A stretch of DNA of 17,077 nt from Bryobacteraceae bacterium (GCA_030039005.1 JASHQT010000368.1:1-17077); one strand, 5' to 3'. Numbered from the stretch's first letter, positions 1 through 8,045 are shown. Notes: generated by a model not told the origin, from the letters alone. Translations and numbers: made by a program.

Positions 1-252
1 CAGCGCCTCCGGCCGTTCAGCTGCCTTGGCTACGTCGAGATGGGCGATGAAAAAATCGGGATTCGCCGACTGGAACACTACGACTTTCACGGACAGGTCC
101 GTCTCCAGGCCGCTCAACAGCGCTCCCAATTCGACGATCGTTGTGGGGACGAACATGTTGATCGGTGGGTTGCTGAAGGTGATTGTCCAGACGCCCGGAC
201 AGGTGCGGTCGATCTTGAACTGATCGATGTTGAACTGCGAATGCTCAGGCAT
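1..252 (-). CDS. Enoyl-CoA hydratase/isomerase family protein, 5' part (crotonase fold)
   Basis: The first 84 residues are visible; the rest lies beyond the left edge. Translation from the ATG at 252 gives a crotonase-like N-terminus: a beta strand (VWTITFSNPP, residues 21-30), the 'NPPINMF' segment that replaces the common 'NRPxxNA', then 'KVVVFQSANPDFFIAHLD' (56-73), where families of this type form the first half of the CoA oxyanion hole. Here the usual 'AGxD' reads Ala70-His71-Leu72-Asp73. The start is supported by an AGGTGAT ribosome site about 6 nt upstream. The gene follows the epoxide hydrolase on the same strand after a 27-nt gap, so the two are probably co-transcribed. Crotonases hydrate, isomerise or cleave acyl-CoA thioesters in the cytoplasm; the specific reaction cannot be read from this fragment, and the second oxyanion Gly and any catalytic Glu are outside the window. 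Confidence 0.85.
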   Translation of the reverse strand, partial: MPEHSQFNIDQFKIDRTCPGVWTITFSNPPINMFVPTTIVELGALLSGLETDLSVKVVVFQSANPDFFIAHLDVAKAAERPEAL

Positions 253-279
253 GGCGCATCACCTACGTCGGGCGGAACC

Positions 280-1503
280 CTACCGCAGCGATCGGAACCC
301 GGCGCGAATCTCGTCTGTAAACAGCCGCGGCTGTTCCCAAGCCGCGAAGTGTCCGCCTTTGTTGAGCTTGTTGTAATGGATCAGTTTGGGATACGCCCGC
401 TCTGCCCAGCTCCGTGGTGCAAGATAGAGTTCGTCTGGAAAGACGCTCACGGCCGTCGGGACCACGACGCCTTTGACCGCGAAGAACGACGCCCCCTTGT
501 TCTCCCAATACAGACGCGCGCCGGAAAGCGCCGTGTTCGTCAGCCAAGTGAGCGTGATGTTATCGAGGACGTCGTCTCGTGTGAGGCCTTCGCTCGCTCC
601 GGCGAAGACACGCGCGATCAGCTCGTAGCTGCGTGCGTCGTGATCGAGGAAATAGGCCGCCAAGCCGATGGGCGAGTCCGCTATTCCGTACAATGTCTGC
701 GGTCTCAACCCCATCTGGAAGCCATAGCCGATGCCCTTCGCATAGACGAAGCTCAGCCGCTCGTAGGCCAGCTTCTCGTCGGCCGTGAGATTCGCAGGCG
801 CGGGCGCGCCGGAGAAGGCCAGCTTGTCGATGTCGAGTGGAATCACGTTCGCCATGTTGGTGTGAATGCCCAGCAACTCCGGAGGCGCCTGGACGCCCAT
901 TAGCTCGGTGATGATGGCACCCCAATCCCCACCCTGCGCCACGAATTTCGTGTATCCGAGGCGCTTCATCAGCACGGTCCAGGCACGTGCAATGTGCGCG
1001 GGGTCCCATCCGGTCGTGGCGGGTCTGCCGGAAAAACCGTAGCCGGGCAGGGACGGAATGACGATATCGAACGCGTCGGATGCATTTCCGCCGTGTGCGG
1101 TGGGATCGGTCAGCGGATCGAGGATCTTCATCTGTTCAGTGATCGAGCCGGGCCATCCGTGCGTCACGATCAGCGGCAATGCATTTTCGTGGTTGGAACG
1201 GACGTGAATGAAATGAATGTCCAGGCCATCAATCTCGGTGATGAATTGCGGCAGGGCGTTCAGTTTGGCCTCGATCTTGCGCCAATCATAATCTGTCGCC
1301 CAGTAGCGCGCCAGCGCCTGAATCGTCGCGAGCTGCACGCCTTGCGAGGCGTCCTTAACCGTTTCTCGTTCAGGCCACTTTGTCGCGCTGATGCGCCTGC
1401 GCAATTCGATCAGGTCCGCTTCGGGAACCGTCACATGAAACTGACGAACGGCAGCCTGGTTGGCCGCCTGTTCGCCTCCCCGCTGTGTCGCGGTTTGAGC
1501 CAT
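280..1503 (-). CDS. Epoxide hydrolase, EHN (microsomal-type) alpha/beta hydrolase family
   Basis: This 407-aa protein matches the usual length and layout of EHN-type epoxide hydrolases, which open epoxides to diols through an Asp-ester intermediate. The EHN domain covers about residues 20-125 (FHVTVPEADLIELRRRI; YWATDYDWRKIEAKLNALPQF). The oxyanion motif HGWPGS is at 115-120, the nucleophile elbow GGDWG at 191-195 (Asp193), a probable lid Tyr at 332 (ARLYWE), the charge-relay acid at Asp357 or Glu358 (FPDE), and the catalytic His385 in GGHFAAWE. All catalytic elements appear present. The reading frame stays open far upstream of the ATG at 1503, but that stretch is low-complexity and unlike the family, and GGGGTGAG lies a few nt before this ATG, so I start here. 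There is no signal peptide, so it is probably cytoplasmic. It precedes a crotonase-like gene by 27 nt. The substrate is unknown. Confidence 0.93.
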   Translation of the reverse strand: MAQTATQRGGEQAANQAAVRQFHVTVPEADLIELRRRISATKWPERETVKDASQGVQLATIQALARYWATDYDWRKIEAKLNALPQFITEIDGLDIHFIHVRSNHENALPLIVTHGWPGSITEQMKILDPLTDPTAHGGNASDAFDIVIPSLPGYGFSGRPATTGWDPAHIARAWTVLMKRLGYTKFVAQGGDWGAIITELMGVQAPPELLGIHTNMANVIPLDIDKLAFSGAPAPANLTADEKLAYERLSFVYAKGIGYGFQMGLRPQTLYGIADSPIGLAAYFLDHDARSYELIARVFAGASEGLTRDDVLDNITLTWLTNTALSGARLYWENKGASFFAVKGVVVPTAVSVFPDELYLAPRSWAERAYPKLIHYNKLNKGGHFAAWEQPRLFTDEIRAGFRSLR

Positions 1504-1682
1504 GTTTCTCACCCCTATTCTGGTCGTCTGGTCTTTCTGCGGTTTGGAGTGGGTGCACGGAGTGAGCCAGCCCCTCCTATGGGTATGCGGTTGAATTGAA
1601 GGGCGTTTGTTCGCTTCGTGTCCCGCGTCGCGCTGTCGAGACTGTCGAAGTGTGGGCTCAGAGTCGAAGGGCGGTCTCTGAT

Positions 1683-2927
1683 TCAAGCGGGACGCTGGCG
1701 GTTGCGGAAGACAATCACAATAACCGCCGCGACGACGCCGGCCAGGCACCACAACACAATCACTCCAAGCCCCAACAAGCCCGGTTCGGATAACGATATT
1801 CCGCAAAGACGCAGCGGCACCCAATAGAGCAGGATCGCGAGCAACGCGGGTATCACCAATCCAAGCGCCCACCGGCTCCGTTGGGACATGCGCGACGCCA
1901 GGAGCAGGATGAGCAGGGCGGAAGCGAACGCGGAGAGCGCGGCGCCTGGCGCGAGCGAAAGCGGAAGCCAATCGAACGCAACCCAAACATCCGATTTTCC
2001 GGCGATTCTCTCCCGGATGAAGCGAGCCGGAAACGCCCAGTTGGATGCGCGCCAATTTGCCATTTCGGCCAGTGCATCGGCGGCCTGAGATTGAATCCGC
2101 GCTAGCACTCCCGGATCCCGCGACTTCGTGAGAAACAAAAGCAGCATGCTCGCTTTGTTGCGGTCCGTCCAGACTCCGGAATGAAGCATGTCGATGAAGT
2201 TGTCTGGCGGAATGCGGGCTGCCGTTGCCGGATCGGCTGTGGAGATTTCGAACAAAGCACGCGTCGCATTGTTGCGAACTTCGGCGTCCGGATCGCGAAC
2301 GGCGTGTGCCAGGGCCGCGATTTGACGCGGCGTGCGTTGGCCAAAACCCAGTGCGTCGATGGCATTAGCCCGCAGGTGGGCATCAGAGCTGGTCGCCAGG
2401 TTCAGGATTTCTTCTTCGTGGCCGAGCGCGTAGGCGCGCAGAGCAAGCGTTGCTGCTCGGGCGGCGGGGTCTTTGAGCAAACGAAAGCCCGCACCTAGTT
2501 GTTCGTCTGTCCGGGAACTCTCGATCGCCTGCTCCATGGCCCGTTCCTCTGCCTGGTAAAGACGCGTGAATTCAGGCGCCGGAGTGACGATGCCCGTCGG
2601 GGCAGGGTCGAAGATCAATGGATGGGTCGAAGCGCCAGGCAGACCGATGAAGACGACCATGCCCCGGTTGGCGGCGCAGCAGATTGTGGCCACGTCGGTG
2701 GCGTCCTTGCCGATGACGCGACTCACGGCGGATCGGGCCTGTTCTTGGATAGCGGGCCGGAAAGCGTCGCCTTCCCGGAACGGCAAGGTATGGCGCACCG
2801 CGCGTACGTCGATGCCTTGGTATCCGAAAAACTCGATATAGGCGATCCGGTCCGTGGCGGGAAGCAACCATGGGATCACCAGAAGGATGAGCAATCCGCG
2901 CCAGGGCGTAGGCAGGTACTCTATCAT
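1683..2927 (-). CDS. Membrane-anchored HEAT-like repeat protein with POTRA-like N-terminus
   Basis: This is a 414-aa protein that I cannot assign to a named family. In order: a signal or anchor helix (residues 10-23); a region at 26-98 whose pattern (IAYIEFFGYQGIDVRAV, then LPFREGDAF, then a helix, then MVVFIGLP) recalls a POTRA or FtsQ-like domain; a charged helical stretch (118-145); and alpha-helical repeats at about 145-290. Two of the repeats have the HEAT/PBS-lyase look (DAHLRANAIDALG; DPDAEVRNNATRALFEI). Three predicted membrane helices follow at about 328-346, 353-373 and 383-407. HEAT repeats usually serve as protein-binding scaffolds. The topology suggests a periplasmic repeat domain held to the inner membrane, which is my inference. 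The gene is divergent from the PadR-permease pair. The start at 2927 has no strong ribosome site; a second ATG 4 nt upstream is in another frame. The POTRA assignment is tentative. Confidence 0.75.
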   Translation of the reverse strand: MIEYLPTPWRGLLILLVIPWLLPATDRIAYIEFFGYQGIDVRAVRHTLPFREGDAFRPAIQEQARSAVSRVIGKDATDVATICCAANRGMVVFIGLPGASTHPLIFDPAPTGIVTPAPEFTRLYQAEERAMEQAIESSRTDEQLGAGFRLLKDPAARAATLALRAYALGHEEEILNLATSSDAHLRANAIDALGFGQRTPRQIAALAHAVRDPDAEVRNNATRALFEISTADPATAARIPPDNFIDMLHSGVWTDRNKASMLLLFLTKSRDPGVLARIQSQAADALAEMANWRASNWAFPARFIRERIAGKSDVWVAFDWLPLSLAPGAALSAFASALLILLLASRMSQRSRWALGLVIPALLAILLYWVPLRLCGISLSEPGLLGLGVIVLWCLAGVVAAVIVIVFRNRQRPA

Positions 2928-2976
2928 GCATAAACGGCGCCTAGAAGGGAAGGGTCCGCCGCGCGAGCCTCTCTAG

Positions 2977-3013
2977 TTCACAATTAGACCACTAGGTCTG
3001 GTAATGTACTAGT
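2977..3013 (+). promoter_or_regulatory. Promoter and possible PadR operator, apparently leaderless
   Basis: Upstream of the PadR ATG there is an extended -10 (TG at 2999-3000, then TAATGT at 3002-3007) and a TTCACA -35-like box at 2977-2982, with a 19-nt spacer. Transcription would begin about 7 nt after the -10, at or next to the A of the ATG (3014). No Shine-Dalgarno sequence precedes that ATG. An inverted repeat AGACC-ACTA-GGTCT (2986-2999) sits between the two boxes, and ACTAGT (3008-3013) touches the start codon. These are natural candidates for a PadR autoregulatory operator, but binding is inferred only from position. Confidence 0.5.
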
Positions 3014-3364
3014 ATGTCTCCGGTCGATACTGTCATCCCGCTTTCGCGGGCCATGTTCCACATTCTGCTTTCGCTCGGCGAAGGCGAACGGCATGGCTAT
3101 GCCTTAAAACGCGAAATCGCGAAACGTACGGACGGCAAACTCAAGCTTGGGCCGGGCGTGCTGTATGGATCGATCAGAAAGATGCTGGAGCTCGGATGGA
3201 TCGAGGAAGCCGACGAGCGGCCCGATCCGCATCTGGACGACGAGCGGCGCCGCTATTACCGGATCACGGCTCTCGGCCGAAAAGTCGCGCGGGCCGAAGC
3301 GGCGCGTATGCGGGAACTCGCCGACATGGCTGCGGCCACTTTCGGGAGGGCGAAACATGCTTAA
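3014..3364 (+). CDS. PadR family transcriptional regulator
   Basis: A 116-aa single-domain PadR protein, a winged-helix repressor that usually acts as a dimer on its own promoter and on an adjacent membrane gene. Family features are clear: MFHILLSLGEGERHGYALKREI (helices 1-2, about residues 14-35), LGPGVLYGSIRKMLELGWIEE (recognition helix and wing start, about 45-65), and RRRYYRITALGRKVARAEAARM (wing and dimerisation helix, from about 79). The stop codon overlaps the permease gene by 8 nt, so the two are translated from one transcript. In Acidobacteriota this PadR-plus-permease pair recurs many times per genome. The signal it senses is unknown. The start at 3014 has no ribosome site but lies at the predicted transcription start, consistent with leaderless translation. 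Confidence 0.95.
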   Translation: MSPVDTVIPLSRAMFHILLSLGEGERHGYALKREIAKRTDGKLKLGPGVLYGSIRKMLELGWIEEADERPDPHLDDERRRYYRITALGRKVARAEAARMRELADMAAATFGRAKHA

Positions 3365-5906
3365 GGTGTATCGTCTCCTGTTGCATCTCTACCCGGCGGC
3401 GTTCCGGGAGGAATACGCGAAAGCGATGGAGCAGGAGTTTCGCGATGAACTGGCTGACTCGCGGAGCGGTTTTGCGGTTGCCCGGCTTTGGTTGCGTTTA
3501 CTCTACGACCTGGCGGTTTCTGTCCCTGCTCAGCTAGCGATCGAGATCGGCCAGGACAGCCGGCATGCTCTGCGGCTTTGGCGCAAACGTCTCTGGCATA
3601 CCGGATTTGCAGTGGGCATGCTTGCGGTCGCCATCGGCGCGAACACCGGGGTCTTCAGCGTCGTGGACGCATTGCTGCTGCGATCTTTGCCTTTCCGCGA
3701 TACCGGCCAGCTTGCCGTGTTGAATTTCTTCTTTCCGCCGCATGATAGCGCGGCGCAGTTCGATTCCTGGCGCCTGCATTCGAACTATCTCGAAGACGCG
3801 GCGCTGTTTGAAGATGGGGATTCGAACATCGGTAGCCCGCAACATGTCTTGCGGGAGCATATCGCCATGACGTCGCATAATTTCTTTTCCTTGTTGGGAT
3901 CGCTGCCCGAAATCGGGAGAACGTTTGCACCCGAAGATCATGCGGCCGCCGTAATCAGCTATGCGCTGTGGCAGGAGTTGTTCGCGGGCAGCGACCAGGT
4001 GCTTGGCAAGACCATCCACATCTACGGATTTCATGGATTTCAACTTCCGGATGAATCGGTGACGATTATTGGTGTGATGCCGCCGGACTTCGACTATCCG
4101 GCCAGCACGGTCCTGTGGAGATCGCCCGAGTACTCGCATGGGAACAACGGATGGGCGACCATTGGACGCCTGAAAACGGGCCTCAGTTTGGCACAAGCAC
4201 GGACGGCTTTTCAGGCTGACCAACACCTGGAGGCGCGTCGCAAATTGCGGCCCGAGTACCTTCCCAGGATGATCGTTCCTCTGCAGGATGAACTGGCAGG
4301 GCGCGTCAAATTTGCCTCGCTGCTTCTGATGGGCGCTGTGATGACGATCTTTCTGATCGCGTGCGCGAATCTGGCCAATCTTATGCTGGCGCGGACAGCT
4401 GACCGGCGGCACGAACTTTCGATTCGTTCGGCGGTGGGCGCCAGCCGGGCGCGTCTGATCCAGCAGGTGCTTACGGAATGCCTGCTGCTGGCGGCGGTCT
4501 CGGCCGCGCTGGGTGTGATCGTCGCCATCTGGGCGACGTCACTGGCGAACAAGGTGCAACCGGCCGCGCTGCCGTCTCAGACATACACGATTCTCGACGC
4601 ACGAGTGCTCGGATTTATGGCTGGGCTCTCCGTGCTCAGTGCGGTGCTGTTCGGACTGTGGCCTGCGCTGAGCATGGGCCGCACGCACTTGTTTGCGGAT
4701 CGAGGTTCCACCGAGTTGCGCAACTCGCGCATCGTGCGCGACGTGCTGGTTGGGGCGCAGGTAGCGCTAACGATTGTTTTGCTGGCAGCGTCGATTTCGA
4801 TCATTCGGGTGCTCGCGTACGAGCTACGCATGGATCGCGGATTTAAAGCCGATGGCGTGATCACCGCAAGCGTCTCGCTGGATGGCACGATTCGCGACCA
4901 GCCTGGCCAGCGGCTGGAATATTTCGAAGAGGTGGTGGAGCGTCTGGGGAATCTCCCGGGAGTGCGCAGTGCGAGCGCCACGGAATTCCTGCCTTTGTTG
5001 TCCGGCAAGTTCCTGGGCGGGCCATACGCCTTCGATGGACATTCCTCCCTGCCGGGCATTGGTACGGATGTGCTTCCGATTATGGCTGGCTACTTTGCAA
5101 CCACCGGCGGAAAGGTTCTCTATGGGCGCGAGTTCACCGATGCCGAGGTCCGCTCGGACGCCAACGTGATCCTTGTGAACCAATCCTTCGCCGCGCGTTG
5201 GCTGCAGCCGTCCGACGCCGTGGGACACCTGGTTACGGGGCCGGGCAGAACCGTGCGAAAGATCGTCGGCGTGGTCCGCAATCTCGATTTCATGGGACAG
5301 TACCTCTTCGACACTTACGACGTGGATCCTCCGGAGACTTTCATTCCGGCGCACGATCCGGGAGGGTTTGACTCGACGTTCGTCGTTAAGGTCTCAGGAC
5401 GTGCCGAAGATCATCTGGCCTCGATTCGCGACGCCGTGCAATCGGTTGATCGCGGCGTTCCGGTGTACGGCGTCCAAACCATGCAGCAGCGGATGGATCG
5501 GGCTTTTGCCCGTCCAAAGTTCTACCGAACGGCGCTGATTTTCTTTACCAGCTTTGCTCTGCTACTGGCTCTCCTTGGCGTCTACGCCGTCGTTTCGTAC
5601 GCAGTCTGGCAGCGCACGCACGAGATGGGCGTTAGGCTGGCGCTCGGGACAACGCCCGCTCGCTTGCGCGCCAAGCTTGTCCAACAAGGATTGGCTACGG
5701 TGGTCTGCGGGACTCTCGTTGGGATCGCGTGCGCCGCAGTTACCGGAAAACTGCTGGGAAGTTTGATCGAAGGAGCAAAAGCGCTTGACCCTGGGAGCTA
5801 TGTTCTGGCGACCGTTCCGATCTGTCTGGTCGCGGCGGCCAGCATCTGGGTGGCGACACGGCGAATCGCCCGCATCGACGTCGTGACGATTCTACGGGCA
5901 GAGTAG
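3357..5906 (+). CDS. ADOP-type duplicated orphan ABC permease (MacB/FtsX-like)
   Basis: An 849-aa inner-membrane protein of the acidobacterial duplicated orphan permease type. It begins with the permease-prefix domain (YRLLLHLYPAAFREEYAKAMEQEFRDEL, about residues 5-32). The first permease unit follows: TM1 at about 80-105 (AIGANTGVFSVVDALLLRSLP), a MacB periplasmic core domain at about 115-310, TM2 at about 320-342 and the cytoplasmic coupling segment RRHELSIRSAVGASRARLIQQ at about 349-369. The second unit has a helix near RIVRDVLVGAQVALTIVLL, another periplasmic domain, and the coupling segment THEMGVRLALGTTPARL near 755 with C-terminal helices. Such proteins lack their own ATPase and none is encoded nearby; the role in the family is unproven, with lipid, peptide or macrolide export suggested by MacB. 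I chose the ATG at 3357 because GGGAGGG lies 6 nt upstream; an open frame extends further upstream, but only inside the PadR gene. Confidence 0.93.
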   Translation: MLKVYRLLLHLYPAAFREEYAKAMEQEFRDELADSRSGFAVARLWLRLLYDLAVSVPAQLAIEIGQDSRHALRLWRKRLWHTGFAVGMLAVAIGANTGVFSVVDALLLRSLPFRDTGQLAVLNFFFPPHDSAAQFDSWRLHSNYLEDAALFEDGDSNIGSPQHVLREHIAMTSHNFFSLLGSLPEIGRTFAPEDHAAAVISYALWQELFAGSDQVLGKTIHIYGFHGFQLPDESVTIIGVMPPDFDYPASTVLWRSPEYSHGNNGWATIGRLKTGLSLAQARTAFQADQHLEARRKLRPEYLPRMIVPLQDELAGRVKFASLLLMGAVMTIFLIACANLANLMLARTADRRHELSIRSAVGASRARLIQQVLTECLLLAAVSAALGVIVAIWATSLANKVQPAALPSQTYTILDARVLGFMAGLSVLSAVLFGLWPALSMGRTHLFADRGSTELRNSRIVRDVLVGAQVALTIVLLAASISIIRVLAYELRMDRGFKADGVITASVSLDGTIRDQPGQRLEYFEEVVERLGNLPGVRSASATEFLPLLSGKFLGGPYAFDGHSSLPGIGTDVLPIMAGYFATTGGKVLYGREFTDAEVRSDANVILVNQSFAARWLQPSDAVGHLVTGPGRTVRKIVGVVRNLDFMGQYLFDTYDVDPPETFIPAHDPGGFDSTFVVKVSGRAEDHLASIRDAVQSVDRGVPVYGVQTMQQRMDRAFARPKFYRTALIFFTSFALLLALLGVYAVVSYAVWQRTHEMGVRLALGTTPARLRAKLVQQGLATVVCGTLVGIACAAVTGKLLGSLIEGAKALDPGSYVLATVPICLVAAASIWVATRRIARIDVVTILRAE

Positions 5907-5914
5907 CGCGGGGC

Positions 5915-6403
5915 TCAACCCTCCCAGTAGGCTATTAGCCGGCCCATGGTAAACATGCCGGTCCAGAGCACCAGCGAGAGAATCGCGGCGACTTTCACGC
6001 GGGTCGGAATGACGGGGGATTTATCCAGCGCCTCGGTATTGTTGTAGACCGTCGGGCGGAAGATCAGCGCGTGCACGCCAATGAGGCCGAGAATGATCAT
6101 CTTGGTCCAGAAGTAGGGATTCGGCGCGTATTTCGTCGCCTCGGAGGTTGCCAGGAGCAGCCCCGTGCCGATCTGGACGGTCCCTCCCAGACGTTTCCAC
6201 CATCGCAGGCTGGTCACCATCTGGGTGATCGACACCTTGTTGAAGGTCAGTCCGAGCAGGCGCAGGTTGGTCATGAGGATCATACCGCCGAACACGGCGA
6301 TGTCGGTGAGATGAATCGACAAAACCATCGGATAAACCAAGACCGAATCGGCGAAGTCGGTGAGAAAGCCGATATTTTCGAGAGATTGAGCGATGGACAA
6401 CAC
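5915..6403 (-). CDS. Four-helix membrane protein, DUF6644-like module (copy b)
   Basis: A 162-aa hydrophobic protein with four predicted helices. It carries the module shared by four genes in this window: His31 in the first helix (MVLSIHLTDIAVFGG), NLRLLGL at its end, a Trp-rich second segment (LRWWKRLGGTVQIGTGLL), NPYFWTK with Lys101 at the membrane edge, His111 in the third helix, and a C-terminal WTGMFTMGRLIAYWEG. The GRL(I/M)AY ending is shared with the protein encoded at 8251. The preferred start is the GTG at 6403, since AAGGGTG lies exactly 6 nt upstream and overlaps the stop codon of the preceding gene, implying translational coupling. A second GTG at 6412 is possible, and the longer frame upstream only re-reads the neighbouring gene. 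The conserved intramembrane His suggests haem or metal binding, but that is inference. It converges with the permease gene, 8 nt away. Confidence 0.8.
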   Translation of the reverse strand: MLSIAQSLENIGFLTDFADSVLVYPMVLSIHLTDIAVFGGMILMTNLRLLGLTFNKVSITQMVTSLRWWKRLGGTVQIGTGLLLATSEATKYAPNPYFWTKMIILGLIGVHALIFRPTVYNNTEALDKSPVIPTRVKVAAILSLVLWTGMFTMGRLIAYWEG

Positions 6404-6414
6404 GCCGGTCACCC

Positions 6415-6864
6415 TTATTCCAGGAACCCGGTGAAGATCCCGCCAAACACCACGGCAACCCATAGCAGCAGCGATACGGCCGCCACGGACTTGCTCAGGG
6501 CGGGGGATGGATTGTCCATGGCCGCCACTTTGCGATGGATGGTGAAATTGTAGATCAGCGCCGCGGCCAGTACGTACATCTTAAGCGGAAAGATCTGGTT
6601 GATCAGGTAAATGTGGACCTGCGAAAAAAACAGGATCAGGCCTGAGAAGATCACGAATATGAGACCGACGATCGTCCACAGCTCGGTGTACCGTAGAATC
6701 TGCGCGGTGCGCTCCTTGCGCAGCGCGAGGTTGAGCATCCGAAAATCCACGAGTGCGATCGAGCCCACCCCGATCGCAAGACCGCCGATGTGAATACATT
6801 CCGCCAAAGGGAATGCCCACTCGGTATCGTTGAGCGCATCCACGAATGCGTTCTGCAAAAACAT
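6415..6864 (-). CDS. Four-helix membrane protein, DUF6644-like module (copy a)
   Basis: A 149-aa protein with four predicted membrane helices. It starts MFLQNAFVDALNDTEWAFPLAE, a short amphipathic lead-in, then enters helix 1 with His25 (ECIHIGGLAIGVG) and ends that helix with LVDFRMLNL (Asp40). Helix 2 follows TELWTIVGL, a periplasmic or cytoplasmic loop leads to Lys95 (FPLKMYVLAAALIYNFTIH), and the last helix is SLLLWVAVVFGGIFTGFLE. This is the form I associate from memory with DUF6644. The His-to-Lys distance (70 residues) matches the other three copies. It is the first gene of a two-gene minus-strand operon divergent from the 7056 gene. AGG adjoins the ATG and a GGGAAGGA lies about 12 nt upstream, so the ribosome site is not ideal. 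No function is established. Confidence 0.85.
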   Translation of the reverse strand: MFLQNAFVDALNDTEWAFPLAECIHIGGLAIGVGSIALVDFRMLNLALRKERTAQILRYTELWTIVGLIFVIFSGLILFFSQVHIYLINQIFPLKMYVLAAALIYNFTIHRKVAAMDNPSPALSKSVAAVSLLLWVAVVFGGIFTGFLE

Positions 6865-7008
6865 CCTACGCTGATCCTTCCCGCCGCTCCAACGGCCGCG
6901 CGCATCGCCCGCCGATCCAAACCATTTTCCGATTTGTCTGCTTTGAGAGACGGCCCACCTATTCTATCGGGTTTCGTTTCGATCGCCGCGTGCTCTTCCA
7001 CAGGCACA

Positions 7009-7019
7009 GGTGATATAGT
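7009..7019 (+). promoter_or_regulatory. Extended -10 promoter of the 7056-8733 operon
   Basis: GGTGATATAGT contains an extended -10 element: TG at 7011-7012, one spacer base, then TATAGT at 7014-7019. No convincing -35 lies 16-18 nt upstream, as is usual for extended -10 promoters. Transcription would start near 7026, leaving a leader of about 30 nt before the ATG at 7056. The first nine bases recur exactly in the promoter of the second operon at 9267-9275. Confidence 0.55.
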
Positions 7020-7055
7020 GTTCGAGCGGCATCCCCGCATTCATATCGAATCGCC

Positions 7056-8015
7056 ATGGACTTAGCACACATCCATCTTTTGCTGAATCATTTTCCGACC
7101 ATCGGGTTTCTCATTGGCGGCGGTTTATTCGTGCTCTCGCTTTTCTTGAAAGGCCACGACTTGAAGATTGCCAGTCTGGTGGTCCTGCTGGGAATCGCGC
7201 TCATCTCCATTCCCACGTATATGAGCGGCAACGGCGCGCAGGAGGTCATCCAATCCCTGCCCGGCGTATCAAAATCTCTGATAGAGGCCCACGAGGGAGC
7301 GGCCCTGGTGGGCATGGCGTTCATGCTCGCGACGGGAGCGCTGGCCTGGCTGGCATTGTGGCAATTCCGCCGCCTGGGCCAGGTGCCGAAATGGAACCAG
7401 GGCGTGATCCTGGCCCTGATCGTCGTGACTTTCACGTTGATGACCCGTGCGTCGAACTTGGGCGGCGAAATTCGCCACGAAGAGATCCGGTCCACCCCGG
7501 CGAAGGCAACCGTCGCGGCCGCGCCTGCCGCCGCGGACAGTGACCAGCCGCAAGGCCTGGCGCGCCAAGTGGGCTTCTTCGTCACTGACCGGCCCTGGAT
7601 GTGGCCCACCTGCGAGACCTTGCATTTCGTCGGCCTGAGCCTTTTGCTGGGCGTGGTGTTGATCGTGGATCTGCGGATGCTGGGCATCATACGGGGCGTG
7701 TCGTTCCAATCGCTGCATCGTCTGCTGCCCTGGGCTGCATTGGGATTCGGCGTGAACATCGGGACCGGCATGCTGTTCTTCGTAGGAATCCCCGGCCAGT
7801 ACACGAAGAATCCGGCCTTTTATTGGAAAATTGGCCTCGCCATGCTCGCGGGGTTAAACGCCGTGTACTTTACGATTCTTGACGAACCATGGTCTCTGGG
7901 GCCTAAGGAAGACGCTCCGCTGACGGCCAAAATCGCCGCCGGGTCGGCCATGCTCCTGTGGCTCGGCGTGCTGTATTTTGGGAGCATGTTGCCGTTTATC
8001 GGCAACTCGTTCTAA
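7056..8015 (+). CDS. Two-domain membrane protein: DUF2231-like N-terminus fused to DUF6644-like module
   Basis: A 319-aa protein with about eight membrane helices in two halves. Residues 1-140 resemble DUF2231-type membrane proteins: His5, His7 and His12 near the first helix (MDLAHIHLLLNHFPTIGF), a second helix with IPTYMSGNGAQEV, His79 opening the third (EAHEGAALVGMAF), a fourth helix, and GGEIRHEE (His141). An Ala/Pro-rich linker (about 145-168) follows. The second half (about 175-319) is the four-helix module seen in the neighbours: CETLHFVGLS with His190, LIVDLRMLGI, LHRLLPW, NIGTGMLFF, KNPAFYWK with Lys258, and a last helix MLLWLGVLYFGSMLPF. The His pattern in both halves is what one expects of b-type haem or metal ligands, but that is an inference. 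The leader has no strong ribosome site. It heads an operon with the genes at 8046 and 8251. Confidence 0.82.
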   Translation: MDLAHIHLLLNHFPTIGFLIGGGLFVLSLFLKGHDLKIASLVVLLGIALISIPTYMSGNGAQEVIQSLPGVSKSLIEAHEGAALVGMAFMLATGALAWLALWQFRRLGQVPKWNQGVILALIVVTFTLMTRASNLGGEIRHEEIRSTPAKATVAAAPAAADSDQPQGLARQVGFFVTDRPWMWPTCETLHFVGLSLLLGVVLIVDLRMLGIIRGVSFQSLHRLLPWAALGFGVNIGTGMLFFVGIPGQYTKNPAFYWKIGLAMLAGLNAVYFTILDEPWSLGPKEDAPLTAKIAAGSAMLLWLGVLYFGSMLPFIGNSF

Positions 8016-8045
8016 CCGGGCATTTCTCAATACGAAAGGAAAGCT

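Noticed and set aside
40..903. A 287-aa open frame on the plus strand over the crotonase and epoxide hydrolase genes.
   Set aside because: Both minus-strand genes are clearly recognisable; this frame has no family character and is a high-GC antisense shadow.
1633..1669. Repeated CTGTCGA (1633-1639, 1642-1648) and GTCGAAG units in the gap between the HEAT-like and epoxide hydrolase genes.
   Set aside because: Two short copies are too few to call a repeat family or operator, and I see no terminal inverted repeats or target duplication.
1504..2055. A possible N-terminal extension of the epoxide hydrolase by more than 180 residues.
   Set aside because: It overlaps the end of the HEAT-like gene, is rich in Arg and low-complexity sequence, and the known family begins at about the ATG at 1503, which has a good ribosome site.
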